A stretch of 64,000 bases of DNA from AC-49 sp963817035 (GTDB taxonomy: Bacteria; Actinomycetota; Thermoleophilia; Solirubrobacterales; Solirubrobacteraceae). Positions 41,882 through 50,760 of this stretch are shown here, piece after piece. The translations under genes and the position numbers were made by a program. The notes under the pieces are model-generated. The model did no database searches and was not told where the DNA came from. It was given only the letters and a program-made list of their open reading frames with translations. Each line of letters opens with the position of its first letter. Within the stretch, counting starts at the first letter, position 1. The stretch is from positions 2,170,001 through 2,234,000 of the forward strand of contig CAWFMM010000004.1 in the NCBI GenBank assembly GCA_963817035.1, in the 5' to 3' direction.

Positions 41882-42803
41882 GCGCCGGCCCCGCCTTCTC
41901 GATGTCGCGGTGGGTGACGGCGATGAACACGTCCTCGCGATCGCGGTAGCGGCGGTTGAGGTGCTCGACGATCGCGACCGAGCGATGCCGCCCGCCGGTG
42001 CAGCCGATCGCGATCAGCAGGTGGGCCTTGCCTTCGGCGACGTACTGCGGCAGGAGAAAGTCGAGCAGCGGCAGCAGCAGGGCGTAGAAATCATCGAGCT
42101 TGCCCTCGCGCGCGACGAAGTCGACGACGCGCTGGTCGTGGCCGGTGAGCTCGCGCAGCGACGGTTCGTAGTGCGGGTTGGGGAGGAAGCGGACGTCGAG
42201 GGTGAGGTCGGCGTCGCGCGGCGGACCGTGCTTGAAGCCGAACGACTCGAGCGTCACCGCGAGCTTGTTCGAGGCGGTCCGCGGCAGGTACTCGTCGGCG
42301 ATCTTGCGGCGCAGCATGTGCGCCTCGAGGCCGCCGGTGTCGATGACGAGGTCGGCGCGCTCCTTGAGCGGCTCGAGCATCACCCGCTCGGCGGCGATCC
42401 CGTCGGCGAGCTGGCCGGTCGGAGCGAGCGGGTGGCGGCGGCGGGTCTCCTTGTAGCGGTTGACGAGCGTCGCCTCGTCGGCGTGCAGGAACAGGACGTG
42501 GTGGACGATGCCGAGGCTCTCGAGGTCGGCGAGCACGTCGCGCAGCGCCTCGAAGTACTCGCCGCCGCGGACGTCGGAGACCACGGCGGCTCGTTCGACC
42601 TTTGACCCCTCGTGGACGAACAGCTCGACGAGGCCACGGATCATCTCCGGCGGGAGGTTGTCGACGCAGAAGTAGCCGGCGTCCTCGAAGACGTTCATCG
42701 CCGTCGACTTGCCGGCGCCCGAGTAGCCGGTGATGACGACGAGATCCTCGAGACGGGAGTCGGCGAGCGGTTTCGGCGGGGCGTCCGGATCCGTCGCGGC
42801 CAT
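41874..42803 (-). CDS. rapZ: RNase adapter / nucleotide-binding protein RapZ (YvcJ)
   Basis: 309 aa from ATG at 42803 (42812 also possible). P-loop VVITGYSGAGKSTAMNVFEDAGYFCVDNLPPEMI, Walker B-like AAVVSDVRGGEYF, FLHADEATLVNRYKETRRRHPLA, DLVIDTGGLEAHMLR, then the C-terminal domain FGFKHGPPRDADLTLDVRFLPNPHY and LLIAIGCTGGRHRSVAIVEHL. In E. coli it controls glmS expression through a small RNA; in Gram-positives the role is less defined. It is followed by the VOC gene and the glycolysis operon. Confidence 0.95.
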   Translation of the reverse strand: MAATDPDAPPKPLADSRLEDLVVITGYSGAGKSTAMNVFEDAGYFCVDNLPPEMIRGLVELFVHEGSKVERAAVVSDVRGGEYFEALRDVLADLESLGIVHHVLFLHADEATLVNRYKETRRRHPLAPTGQLADGIAAERVMLEPLKERADLVIDTGGLEAHMLRRKIADEYLPRTASNKLAVTLESFGFKHGPPRDADLTLDVRFLPNPHYEPSLRELTGHDQRVVDFVAREGKLDDFYALLLPLLDFLLPQYVAEGKAHLLIAIGCTGGRHRSVAIVEHLNRRYRDREDVFIAVTHRDIEKAGPAPV

Positions 42804-42848
42804 GAGCCGCATTGTGCCGGGTCGCCCGGATCGGTCAGGATCACGGCC

Positions 42849-43697
42849 GTGGCCAGCGAGCATGCCCCCGGAGTCCGGCTCGAGAAGCCGAAGCGATTTC
42901 GGCCCCGCTTTCACTACGAGCTGCTGATCTGCGGGCTCAGCGGGCATGCGCTCGTGGGGCTCGACGCGCGCTCGGTCGGGCCCGAGGACTCGCTCGTCGC
43001 GCGGCAGGTCGGGGATGTGCGCTGGCTTCGCTGCCTGCGCTGCGACTCGTGGCTGGCCGTCGACCCCGTCGAGCCGCCGGTGCGCGACCAGCCGCCGGGG
43101 CGTGACGAGATCGAGCTGCCGCTGCGGGGAAAGCCGCTGCGCGACAAGGTCATCCTGCGGCTGATCGCGATCAACCGCGGGTTTCACTTCCTCGTGCTCG
43201 GGTCGCTGGGCGCACTCGTGCTCCTGTTCGCTCACGATCGCGCAGCGCTGCGCGACACGTTCTACCAAGTGATCGCCGACCTCCAGGGTGGGGTCTCGTC
43301 GGGCGAGGTCCACCGCCACGGGATCCTGCACGAGATCGACACCGCGTTCACGACATCGTCGTCGCACCTGCATCTGCTGGGCGCGGTGCTGATCATCTAT
43401 GCGGTGGTCGAGGGGATCGAGATGGTCGGCCTGTGGATGCTGAAGCGCTGGGCCGAGTACCTGACCTTCCTCGTGACGACGTCGCTGCTGCCACTCGAGC
43501 TCTACGAGCTGGCGACGCGCGCGACGGTGTTCAAGATCTTTGCGCTGATCGTCAACCTCGCCGTCGTCGTCTACCTGCTCCTCGCCAAGCGCCTGTTCGG
43601 CTTCCGCGGCGGCGTCGCCGCCGAGTACGCCCTGAAGGACCGCGACCTCGGCTGGGAGGCGCTCGAACGCTGCACCCCGCCGGCCGGCCCGGCGTAG
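42849..43697 (+). CDS. DUF2127-family membrane protein
   Basis: 282 aa from GTG at 42849. An N-terminal cytoplasmic part includes FHYELLICGLSGHALVG and a Cys pair (LRCLRCDSWL) that could bind metal. After this comes the DUF2127 region: LRLIAINRGFHFLVLGSLGALVLL, HLHLLGAVLIIYAVVEGIEMVGLWMLKRWAEYLTFLVTTSLLPLELYEL, and IFALIVNLAVVVYLLLAKRLFG, four helices in total. Function unknown. Divergent from rapZ with 45 bp between starts; convergent with uvrC. Confidence 0.82.
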   Translation: MASEHAPGVRLEKPKRFRPRFHYELLICGLSGHALVGLDARSVGPEDSLVARQVGDVRWLRCLRCDSWLAVDPVEPPVRDQPPGRDEIELPLRGKPLRDKVILRLIAINRGFHFLVLGSLGALVLLFAHDRAALRDTFYQVIADLQGGVSSGEVHRHGILHEIDTAFTTSSSHLHLLGAVLIIYAVVEGIEMVGLWMLKRWAEYLTFLVTTSLLPLELYELATRATVFKIFALIVNLAVVVYLLLAKRLFGFRGGVAAEYALKDRDLGWEALERCTPPAGPA

Positions 43698-43703
43698 CGT
43701 CCG

Positions 43704-45611
43704 TCAGCCGCTGGTGCGGTTGAAGGCGGCGAAGAGCTCCCGGGCGACCTTGGGTGGGACGCCGGTGACGCCTTCGAGCTCTTCACGGGAGGCTTGGACG
43801 ATTGCGTCGGGCGAGCCGAAGTGGGCGAGTAGGGCGCGCTTGCGGGCGGGGCCGATGCCGGGGAGATCGTCGAGGATCGAGGTGGTCATGGCGCGGTCGC
43901 GACGCACCCGGTGGTGGGTGACGGCGAAGCGGTGGGCCTCGTCGCGGATCCGCTGGAGCAGTTGCAGCGCCGGCGTGTCGTGCGCCAAGACGATCGGACC
44001 GCGCCGCCCCGGCACGAAGATCTCCTCGATCCGCTTGGCGAGCGAGATCACGGTGACGCCGCGATCGCGAAATCCCTTGAGCGCCCGCACGCCGGCGGCG
44101 AGCTGGCCCTGACCGCCGTCAATGACGATCACGTTGGGCAGCGAGGCAAACGACTCGTTGCGCTTGGGGTCGTGCGGCGACAGCTCCTGTTGGGTCTCCC
44201 ACGCGGCAAAGCGCCGGCCGAGCACCTCCTCCATCGAGGCGAAGTCGTCGGGCACGCCCTCGGTCATGCCGCGCACGTTGAAGCGCCGGTAATCGGACTT
44301 CTTCGGCGCGCCGCCCTCGAACACGACCATCGACGCCGTCGTGTGCGTGCCCATCAGGTTCGAGATGTCGAAGCACTCGATGCGGATCGGTAGGACATCG
44401 AGCCCCAGCGCCTCCTGCAGCCCGTCCAGCGCCTCCACCCGCTGCTGATGGCGGCGCTCGGACTTCAGCCGGTCCTGATCGAGGGCCAGCTTGGCGTTGC
44501 GCGACGCGAGCTCGAGGATCCGGCGCTTGTCGCCCCGCTGCGCGTGGCGCACCTCGACCGCCGCGCCCCGGCGCTCGCCAAGCACCAATCCCATGGTCTC
44601 CGGATCGGGCAGCTCAGCCTGGACGATGATCTGCGGCGGGATCGACAGTGCCGCGCCGTAGTACTGCAGCAGGAACTCCTCGGCCACCTCCCCCAGCTCG
44701 CGCTCGGCCCGGTTCTGGAGATAGAACGATTGGCGGTCGCTCAACACCCCGTCGCGGACCTGGAAGACCTGGGCGTTGGCGTCGATCCCGTCCAGCGCGA
44801 CGGCCACCGCGTCCAGCGAACCGACGCCCTCGTTCGCCACCCGCTGGCGCTCCAACAGCGACCGCACCGACCGAAGCCGGTTGCGCTCCAGCGCCGCTTG
44901 CTCGAACTCCTGGGCCGCCGACGCCGCCTGCATCCGCGCCTCGAGGTCGCGTTCGATCTCGCGATAGCGGCCCGACAGGAACGCGACGACGCCGTCGATC
45001 GACTCCATGTACTGGGCCTCGGTGACGTAGTTGACACAGGGCGCCCCGCAGCGCTTGATGAAGTAGTCCAGGCACGGCGAACCGGTCCGCCGCCCAGGCT
45101 CGACGCCCTGGCAGGTGCGGAACTGGAAGACCTTGCCGAGCAGGTCGAGTGTGTCGCGCACGCGCTTGGCGTTGGAGTACGGCCCGAAGTAGACGCGGTC
45201 GCGGCGGTGGCGCTCGCGGGTGAAGTAGACGCGCGGGTAGGTCTCGTCCATCGAGATCGCGATGAACGGGTAGCTCTTGTCGTCGCGTAGCCGGATGTTG
45301 AACCGCGGGCGGTACTGCTTGATGAAGTTCTGCTCCGCCAGCAGCGCCTCGGCCTCGGTGTTGACCTCGACGAACTCGACCGATTCGATCGCGTCGACCA
45401 TTTCGTACGCGCCCCGTGATTGCGAATTCCCACCCACCCCGGAGAAGTGACTGGCGACCCGCTTGCGGATCGACTTCGCCTTGCCGACGTAGATGACCGT
45501 CCCGGCTGCGTTGCGAAACAGGTAGACGCCGGGCGCGTCAGGCAGCGCCTTGCGCTGTGCGGCAAGGCGCGTCAGGCGTCCCTCAGAGCGTGATCCATTC
45601 GACTCGGCCAT
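43704..45611 (-). CDS. uvrC: UvrABC excinuclease subunit C
   Basis: 635 aa. GIY-YIG nuclease at the N-terminus (PGVYLFRNAAGTVIYVGKAKSIRKRV), Cys cluster (CQGVEPGRRTGSPCLDYFIKRCGAPCVNYV), UVR motif around residues 205-240, RNase H-like C-terminal nuclease (ECFDISNLMGTHTTASMVVFEGGAPKKSDYRRFNVRG, VIVIDGGQGQL), and tandem helix-hairpin-helix (LDDLPGIGPARKRALLAHFG, GVPPKVARELFAAF). Incises DNA on both sides of a lesion in nucleotide excision repair. Complete; uvrA and uvrB are elsewhere. Confidence 0.97.
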   Translation of the reverse strand: MAESNGSRSEGRLTRLAAQRKALPDAPGVYLFRNAAGTVIYVGKAKSIRKRVASHFSGVGGNSQSRGAYEMVDAIESVEFVEVNTEAEALLAEQNFIKQYRPRFNIRLRDDKSYPFIAISMDETYPRVYFTRERHRRDRVYFGPYSNAKRVRDTLDLLGKVFQFRTCQGVEPGRRTGSPCLDYFIKRCGAPCVNYVTEAQYMESIDGVVAFLSGRYREIERDLEARMQAASAAQEFEQAALERNRLRSVRSLLERQRVANEGVGSLDAVAVALDGIDANAQVFQVRDGVLSDRQSFYLQNRAERELGEVAEEFLLQYYGAALSIPPQIIVQAELPDPETMGLVLGERRGAAVEVRHAQRGDKRRILELASRNAKLALDQDRLKSERRHQQRVEALDGLQEALGLDVLPIRIECFDISNLMGTHTTASMVVFEGGAPKKSDYRRFNVRGMTEGVPDDFASMEEVLGRRFAAWETQQELSPHDPKRNESFASLPNVIVIDGGQGQLAAGVRALKGFRDRGVTVISLAKRIEEIFVPGRRGPIVLAHDTPALQLLQRIRDEAHRFAVTHHRVRRDRAMTTSILDDLPGIGPARKRALLAHFGSPDAIVQASREELEGVTGVPPKVARELFAAFNRTSG

Positions 45612-45653
45612 CGGCCGTCGAGCATAGAACGCGGGTCAGGCGGGGTCGGCGGG

Positions 45654-47066
45654 TCAGGCGGCGAGCGTGTCCGGGAAGCCGTCGTCGGGCGCGACGACGA
45701 TCCGGCTGCGCCCCGCGCGCTTGGCGGCGTAGAGCGCGGCGTCGGCCGTCTCGAGCACATCGGCCAACTCGCTGCCGTTGGCGGGCGCGGTGGCGACGCC
45801 GATCGAGACGTCGACCCGCGGCCCGTCATAGTCCGAGAACGACTCAGCGACCTCTCCGACGATCAGCGCGGCGATCGCTTCGGCGTCGGTCGACGGGCGC
45901 TCGATCCAGACTCCGAACTCGTGGCCCCCGAGGCGGCCGGTGTGGCCGTGGCGGGTGAGCACGCGGGCGATCTCGGTCAGCACCAGGTCCCCGACCGCCG
46001 GCCCGTGGCGGTCGATGACGGCGTCGATATGGTCGACGTCGATGACGAGGACGGTTCCGCCCCCGCGCTCGGACAGCGCGCCACGTACGGTCTGCAGCCA
46101 GTGGCGGCGGTTGGCCAGCCCGGTCAGCTCGTCGGTCTGTGACAGCCGCTCGAGATCGGAGACCTTGCGCGCCAGGCCGCCCTGCGCGACGACCGGCGTG
46201 GTCGTTGTCGGCGCGATGGCCAGCGCGAGGCGGTCGAGCACGTCGGGCTGAAGCTTGATTCGAGCCAGCGCGCTCTCGACGAGCACGTGGTCAGGCTCCT
46301 CGCCCGCGAGCATGTTGACGACGGCGTCGGCGATCTGGATGCAGGCGACGTCGGGGCTCGCCGCGGCGACGCCGGTCGGGCCGCCGTGGTGCATCGCGAT
46401 CAGCGTGACGACCTCCGCCGGCAGGTTCCAGCGCTGGGCGAGCAGCGCGCCGGCCTGGGCGTGGTCGATCCCGAACGCCGCGCGCTCGGCAAGCACGCGC
46501 TCGGCCCCGCTCGATGCGGAACGGGCGACCGCGTCGCAACGCTCGACCCCGAACGCCGCGGGCAGCACGAGCTTGCCGATGTCGTGCAGCAGACCGCCGA
46601 GATGAGCCGCGTCGCCGCCGATGCTCGCCGACTGCGCCGCGGCCGACGAAGCCATCGCGACGTTGATCGCGTGGATGTGCAGCTGACCGCACGACGCGCC
46701 GCCGTTGCCGCTCGCGCGCTCGAGGAAGCGGAACGTGCTGGCCTCGAGCGCGAGGCGGCGCAGCGAACGGCGCCCGACCAGCATCACGGCCTGGCGGATC
46801 GTCTTGGCGCGGATCGGCGTCGCGCAGGCGGCGGAGTTGGCGAAGCGCAGGAGGTTGGCCGAGAAGCTGGCGTCGGCCTCGAGCTGGGCGACGAGATCCG
46901 CGACCGTCGTCTCCGGGTCATCGCACAGCGAAAGCACCCGCTGAACGGTTGCATCGAGTACGGGGAAACTGCCCAACGCGTCGATGGCGGTTGAGCAGGC
47001 GGCAGCAGCGGCGGGATCAATCGCGTCCCTCCACTGCGCGCAATCCGTTGCGTGCGGTGCCTCCAT
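45654..47066 (-). CDS. HDOD-domain protein with degenerate GGDEF domain
   Basis: 470 aa from ATG at 47066, with AGGAGA 4 nt upstream. The HDOD domain covers about residues 20-240 (LGSFPVLDATVQRVLSLCDDPETTVADLVAQLEADASFSANLLRFANSA, HLGGLLHDIGKLVLPAAFG, LIAMHHGG), with the HD pair intact. A GGDEF-type domain follows (LSQTDELTGLANRRHWLQTV, GTVLVIDVDHIDAVID, ADAALYAAKRAGRSRI), but the signature is GGHEF. That substitution should abolish cyclase activity, so it is probably a sensor or scaffold. Confidence 0.88.
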   Translation of the reverse strand: MEAPHATDCAQWRDAIDPAAAAACSTAIDALGSFPVLDATVQRVLSLCDDPETTVADLVAQLEADASFSANLLRFANSAACATPIRAKTIRQAVMLVGRRSLRRLALEASTFRFLERASGNGGASCGQLHIHAINVAMASSAAAQSASIGGDAAHLGGLLHDIGKLVLPAAFGVERCDAVARSASSGAERVLAERAAFGIDHAQAGALLAQRWNLPAEVVTLIAMHHGGPTGVAAASPDVACIQIADAVVNMLAGEEPDHVLVESALARIKLQPDVLDRLALAIAPTTTTPVVAQGGLARKVSDLERLSQTDELTGLANRRHWLQTVRGALSERGGGTVLVIDVDHIDAVIDRHGPAVGDLVLTEIARVLTRHGHTGRLGGHEFGVWIERPSTDAEAIAALIVGEVAESFSDYDGPRVDVSIGVATAPANGSELADVLETADAALYAAKRAGRSRIVVAPDDGFPDTLAA

Positions 47067-47210
47067 GGCTCTCCTGTCCTCGGTCGCTTGTATGGCTGAC
47101 ATAAGGTCGATGGACGGATGTAGGGTCCGCGCGGTGGTCAACGTCGCACGGCCGCGGCTCGCCGCCGATCTGGCGGATGTGGCGCGAGCCCGAATCCATA
47201 GGAGGACGAG

Positions 47211-47594
47211 ATGAGCCAGACCAACATCACCCAGGTCGGTCGCGTGGCCGTCCCGGTCGCAGACCAGGACGCGGCGATCGCCTTCTACGTTGACACGCTC
47301 GGCTTCGCGAAGGTCGCCGACATCCCGTTCGGCGCGGGCGATCGCTGGGTCGAGGTCGCGCCACCGGGCGCTTCGACGTCACTTGCCCTCGTGCCCCGGC
47401 GCTCGGAGACGCCGGGTGGCGTCATGACCAACGTGTTCCTCGAGACGACCGACGTCGATGCCGACCACGCGCGCCTGGTCGCGGCGGGGGTCGATGTCGA
47501 CGCCGAGGTCATGCGCGTCGGCGACCCGGTGCCGCCGATGTTCTTCTTCCGTGACCCGGACGGCAACGGGTTCGGCCTCGTGATGGTGCAGTAG
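47211..47594 (+). CDS. VOC/glyoxalase-family protein
   Basis: 127 aa from ATG at 47211, preceded by AGGAGGACGAG. One betaalphabetabetabeta pair: RVAVPVADQDAAIAFYVDTLGFAKVADIPFG, RWVEVAPPGASTSLALVP, then TNVFLETTDVDADHARLVAAGVDVDAEV and PPMFFFRDPDGNGFGLVMVQ. The first metal ligand His is replaced (GRVAV), as in resistance or binding-type members. Substrate unknown. Convergent with pstS1, with a strong hairpin between. Confidence 0.88.
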   Translation: MSQTNITQVGRVAVPVADQDAAIAFYVDTLGFAKVADIPFGAGDRWVEVAPPGASTSLALVPRRSETPGGVMTNVFLETTDVDADHARLVAAGVDVDAEVMRVGDPVPPMFFFRDPDGNGFGLVMVQ

Positions 47595-47609
47595 GCCGCC
47601 GCGAAACGC

Positions 47610-47639
47610 GGAACGGCCCCGCTTGCGCGAGGCCGTTCC
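47610..47639. terminator. Bidirectional hairpin terminator
   Basis: Perfect 9-bp arms GGAACGGCC (47610-47618) and GGCCGTTCC (47631-47639), 12-nt loop, midway between convergent VOC and pstS1 genes. Confidence 0.7.
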
Positions 47640-47664
47640 GGACGCCGGGTGAGACGAATCGCGG

Positions 47665-48723
47665 CTAGGCGCCGACGCTCGCTCCGTTGCACGTGAACTT
47701 CCGCGCCATGGCCTGGCTCTTCTTCAGCAGGCCCGGCGGGAGGCCGGCGTAGCTGAGCTTGACGGCGGAGGCCTGGCCCTTGTTCAAGCCATAGGCGATG
47801 AACGTGCCGAACGCCTTCGCCGCGTCCTCGCTCATCCCGCCCTTGCACAGGTCCTGGTAGGCGACGATGAACGTCTGCGAGACGATCGGGTACGCCTTCG
47901 GGTTGCGCGAGTCGATCGCGATGAAGCGCAGGCTCGGCGGGATGCTGATGCCCTGCGCCGCGGCGGAGGTCGACGCCAGGTTCGGCTGGATGAACTTCCC
48001 GCGCGAGTTCTTGACGTTCGCGTAGGTAAAGCCGTTCTGCAGCGCGTAGGACTGCTCGACGTAGCCGATCGAGTTCTTGGTCTGCTTGATCGCCCCGGCG
48101 ACGCCCGAGTTGCCCTTGGCACCGGTGCCGAGCGGCCACTGGACCGTCTTGTCGACGCCGATCTTGTTCTTCCACTCAGACGAGTAGTTGGCCAGGAACT
48201 GGGTGAAGCCCTTCGTCGTGCCCGACGCGTCGGACCGATGGACGATCGCGATCGTCGAGTTGGGCAGCTTGACCTTCGGGTTGAGCTTGGCGATCGCCTT
48301 GTCGTTCCACTTCGTGATCTTCCCGAGGAAGATGTTGGCGATCGTCGCGCCGTCGAGGTTGAGCCCCGAGTGGATGCCCTTGAGGTTGTAGGAGATGGTG
48401 ATCGCGCCGAGCACGGTCGGGATGCTGAGGACCGGGCCCTTCTTCATCGTTGCCGCGTCGGCGTCGGTCAGCGGCGGATCCGTGGCCGCGAAGTCCGCGG
48501 TACCCGCGGCGAACGCGGCGACACCGGCGCCCGAGCCGACGGCGCCGAAGTTCAGGGTCAGCTTGCTCTTGAGGTCGCTGCCCCACTGCACGTACACCGG
48601 AGCGGCGAGTGTCGAGCCCGCGCCGTTGATCGTCGCGGCCGCCGCCATGGCGACGCCGACGGCGCCGATGGCGAGAGCGGCGAGTGATACGGCTACGACA
48701 GCCCTTCTCGATCGATAGTTCAT
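47665..48723 (-). CDS. pstS: Phosphate-binding protein PstS (stand-alone copy)
   Basis: 352 aa, ATG at 48723 with AAGGAGG upstream. Signal peptide without a lipobox Cys (VVAVSLAALAIGAVGVAMAAAA), so secreted rather than lipid-anchored, unlike the second PstS. Phosphate-site motifs: INGAGSTLAAPVY, VGSGAGVAAFAAGTADFAATDPPL, TITKWN-type GKITKWNDKAIAKLNP, AIVHRSDASGTTKGFTQFL, and WPLGTGAKGNSGVAGAI. A Pho-box array lies 59 bp upstream. No transporter genes adjacent; it probably feeds the PstCAB system encoded 8 kb away. Confidence 0.95.
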   Translation of the reverse strand: MNYRSRRAVVAVSLAALAIGAVGVAMAAAATINGAGSTLAAPVYVQWGSDLKSKLTLNFGAVGSGAGVAAFAAGTADFAATDPPLTDADAATMKKGPVLSIPTVLGAITISYNLKGIHSGLNLDGATIANIFLGKITKWNDKAIAKLNPKVKLPNSTIAIVHRSDASGTTKGFTQFLANYSSEWKNKIGVDKTVQWPLGTGAKGNSGVAGAIKQTKNSIGYVEQSYALQNGFTYANVKNSRGKFIQPNLASTSAAAQGISIPPSLRFIAIDSRNPKAYPIVSQTFIVAYQDLCKGGMSEDAAKAFGTFIAYGLNKGQASAVKLSYAGLPPGLLKKSQAMARKFTCNGASVGA

Positions 48724-48781
48724 GTGCGTCCTCCTTCAGGGGATTCGAGACTGAGAGGCTGTCGGCTCGGAGCCGGGCGGC

Positions 48782-48831
48782 TGTTACCGGCGTGTCACCC
48801 GATTGTGAAAAAGACGTGAAGTCGCTGTTTC
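48782..48831 (-). promoter_or_regulatory. Pho-box array upstream of pstS1
   Basis: On the plus strand TGTTAC, TGTCAC, TGTGAA, CGTGAA and TGTTTC begin at 48782, 48793, 48804, 48815 and 48826: five blocks at exact 11-bp steps. Read toward pstS1 these are TTCACA-type direct repeats, and TTCACA-N17-TAACAG also forms a possible -35/-10 pair. The gene-proximal block is 59 bp from the ATG, as in pstS2 (58 bp). The most distal block touches the stop of the upstream gene. Confidence 0.78.
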
Positions 48832-50092
48832 ACCGCACCAGCCGGACCGCCATCCCCAGCGCCTGGCTGTCGCCCGCGCCGTTCATACGACCGAGGATTG
48901 CGGCGACGTAGGCGACGGTCTCGGGGATCGCGGGAACGCAGGCGCAGGCCCGCACCGGGGCCTCGCCGGCGTTGTAGGCCGCGAGCGCGAGCGCGACCGA
49001 GCCGAACGTGCGCAGCAGGTCGCGCATCAGGTGCGCCTGGGCATCGATCGCGGCCTTCGGGTCGAACGGATCGCGCAGGCCCATCGCCGCCGCGGTGCCG
49101 GGCATGAACTGGGCGATCCCCTCCGCCCCGGCCGGCGAGCGAGCGTTGGGGTCGAAGCCCGACTCCTGGGCGATCTGTGCGGCGAGCAGGACCGCTGAGA
49201 CGCTCCAGCGCTGTGAGGCGTGGACGATGTCGGAGACGTACGGCGCCGGGACGACGTCGGGCAGCGTCGACGCCGCGCGGCCGTCGGCCGCGTCGGGTGT
49301 GCTCGACGGGTTGAGCAGGTAGCCGAGGTGCCAGGGTTCCCACGAGTAGCGCTGCAGGAAGTGGAAGCGACCGGCGTTGGCGTCGAGCCACGGGTAGGCC
49401 GACGACGGCCCGAGGTCGAGCTCGGTGCCGAAGCGGTGCAGCGATTGGCCGGGCGGAGCGACCCACGTCGGGTCGGGATGGGCGGCGAAGAGCTGGGCCT
49501 GCTCGGCGTTGGAGCGCCAGCCGCTGACGATCAGCACGGTGATCCCGGCTTCCTTCGCCGCCGCGGCGGCGAGGCGATCGAAGGCAGGCGCGACGTCGGG
49601 GCGCATCGGCTTGCCCTGCCGAAACACGAACGGCCCGTTGTACTGATTCTGGCCGCCGATTCCGGTGAGCGCGCCGCCACCGGGGATGAGCTCGGCGGTC
49701 GCGGTCGCCCGGTGGACCCGGACGCTGACCTGGGTCGGTGCGATCTCGTTCGATGAGGCCCCAAACCACACCGTCGCGTCCGCGGCGCCGTTGGCACGCG
49801 CCGCGCCGATCGCCTCCTCGCGGCCCAGCGCCAGGTATGCGGCGCGGCTCAGCGCCCGCGGGTTCGCGCGGCCCGCCACGATCGGCGGCTCGTACACGCG
49901 CGGATAGACCGCGACCATCTGTTTCGCCGCGGCCAGCGCGCCCAGGTCAGCGGCCTGCTGGTCGTTGCCGGCGAGGCCGAACACCTGGCCGACCGAGCCG
50001 AGCACGACGGCGCCGACCACGACGAGCACCATCACGCCGACGAGCAGCATCGCGGCCTGGCCGCGCTCGTCGGCGAGCCGAGACGACGTCAT
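48830..50092 (-). CDS. TadG-like anchor fused to VanY D,D-carboxypeptidase and SLT lytic transglycosylase
   Basis: 420 aa with three parts. Residues 11-60: a TadE/TadG-type helix (GQAAMLLVGVMVLVVVGAVVLG) followed by QQAADLGALAAA. Residues about 150-260: VanY/LAS peptidase with SGWRSNAEQAQLF, SLHRFGTELDLG (His219, Asp226) and WEPWHLGYL (His255). Residues about 288-400: SLT transglycosylase with LLAAQIAQESGFDPNARSPAGAEGIAQFMP (Glu310) and LALAAYNAGEAPV. Both catalytic sets look intact, so it can cut peptide stems and glycan strands of peptidoglycan. It ends a Tad-like gene set, suggesting wall opening for a pilus. Confidence 0.85.
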   Translation of the reverse strand: MTSSRLADERGQAAMLLVGVMVLVVVGAVVLGSVGQVFGLAGNDQQAADLGALAAAKQMVAVYPRVYEPPIVAGRANPRALSRAAYLALGREEAIGAARANGAADATVWFGASSNEIAPTQVSVRVHRATATAELIPGGGALTGIGGQNQYNGPFVFRQGKPMRPDVAPAFDRLAAAAAKEAGITVLIVSGWRSNAEQAQLFAAHPDPTWVAPPGQSLHRFGTELDLGPSSAYPWLDANAGRFHFLQRYSWEPWHLGYLLNPSSTPDAADGRAASTLPDVVPAPYVSDIVHASQRWSVSAVLLAAQIAQESGFDPNARSPAGAEGIAQFMPGTAAAMGLRDPFDPKAAIDAQAHLMRDLLRTFGSVALALAAYNAGEAPVRACACVPAIPETVAYVAAILGRMNGAGDSQALGMAVRLVR

Positions 50093-50760
50093 GCGAGCGC
50101 CTCGATCAGCGGTGCCACCGCGCCGGCCAGCGACGGCATCACCGCCACTCCGCTAGCGGCGAGCGCGAGCGCCGCGCGCGAGACCGAACCCTCGAGGCTG
50201 ACCGCACCCGGCGGCAGTCCGGCGATCGCGAGGCCCGTCAGCACCGGGGGGTCGCCGGGCCCGCAGGCAACCCCGACAACGTCCTGTGCGGCGAGCACGC
50301 GGTCGAACGGACTCTCGCGCGGACCCGCGAGGACGACGACCGTCGGCGCCTCGCCGGCCGCGCCGATCGCCTGCTCGGCGCGCGCGACCGCCGCGGCAGC
50401 GTCGAGCCCCAGCGACGCGCCGTCACCGGCGGCGTCGAGGTCGACGAACACGAGGCGCCCCGCGGCCACCGCCGGCACACCGGCCACCCCGAGCGCCGCG
50501 GCGAGCCGCCGCGCGCCCAGCCCAGGCGCCGAGCGCCACCCCGCGCCGACGTCACCGCCACGAACGCAGACCATCGCCGCCGGGCAACGGCGCCGCCGAG
50601 CCAACGTCAGACCGATCGCGCAGCCCGCGGCGACGGCCCGCCGATCACGCCCGACGACCGCGACCGCCGGCGCGAGCACGGCGTCGATCGTCACCACGAC
50701 CTCGCAGCGCGGCGCCGGTGCGAGGAACAGGCGCGTGAGCAGCCCGGACGGCTGGCTCAT
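50089..50760 (-). CDS. Unknown protein in TadE/TadG cluster
   Basis: 223 aa. Very Ala/Val-rich, with alternating hydrophobic strands and glycines (VVVTIDAVLAPAVAVVGRDRRAVAAGCAIGL, VVVLAGPRESPFDRVLAAQDVVGVACGPGDPPVLTGLAIAGLPPG), resembling a Rossmann-type or repeated alpha/beta fold rather than a membrane protein. No signal peptide. Overlaps both neighbours by 4 nt (ATGA), so it is co-translated with the TadE-like and TadG-VanY-SLT genes. Probably an accessory cytoplasmic factor of that apparatus. Confidence 0.6.
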   Translation of the reverse strand: MSQPSGLLTRLFLAPAPRCEVVVTIDAVLAPAVAVVGRDRRAVAAGCAIGLTLARRRRCPAAMVCVRGGDVGAGWRSAPGLGARRLAAALGVAGVPAVAAGRLVFVDLDAAGDGASLGLDAAAAVARAEQAIGAAGEAPTVVVLAGPRESPFDRVLAAQDVVGVACGPGDPPVLTGLAIAGLPPGAVSLEGSVSRAALALAASGVAVMPSLAGAVAPLIEALA

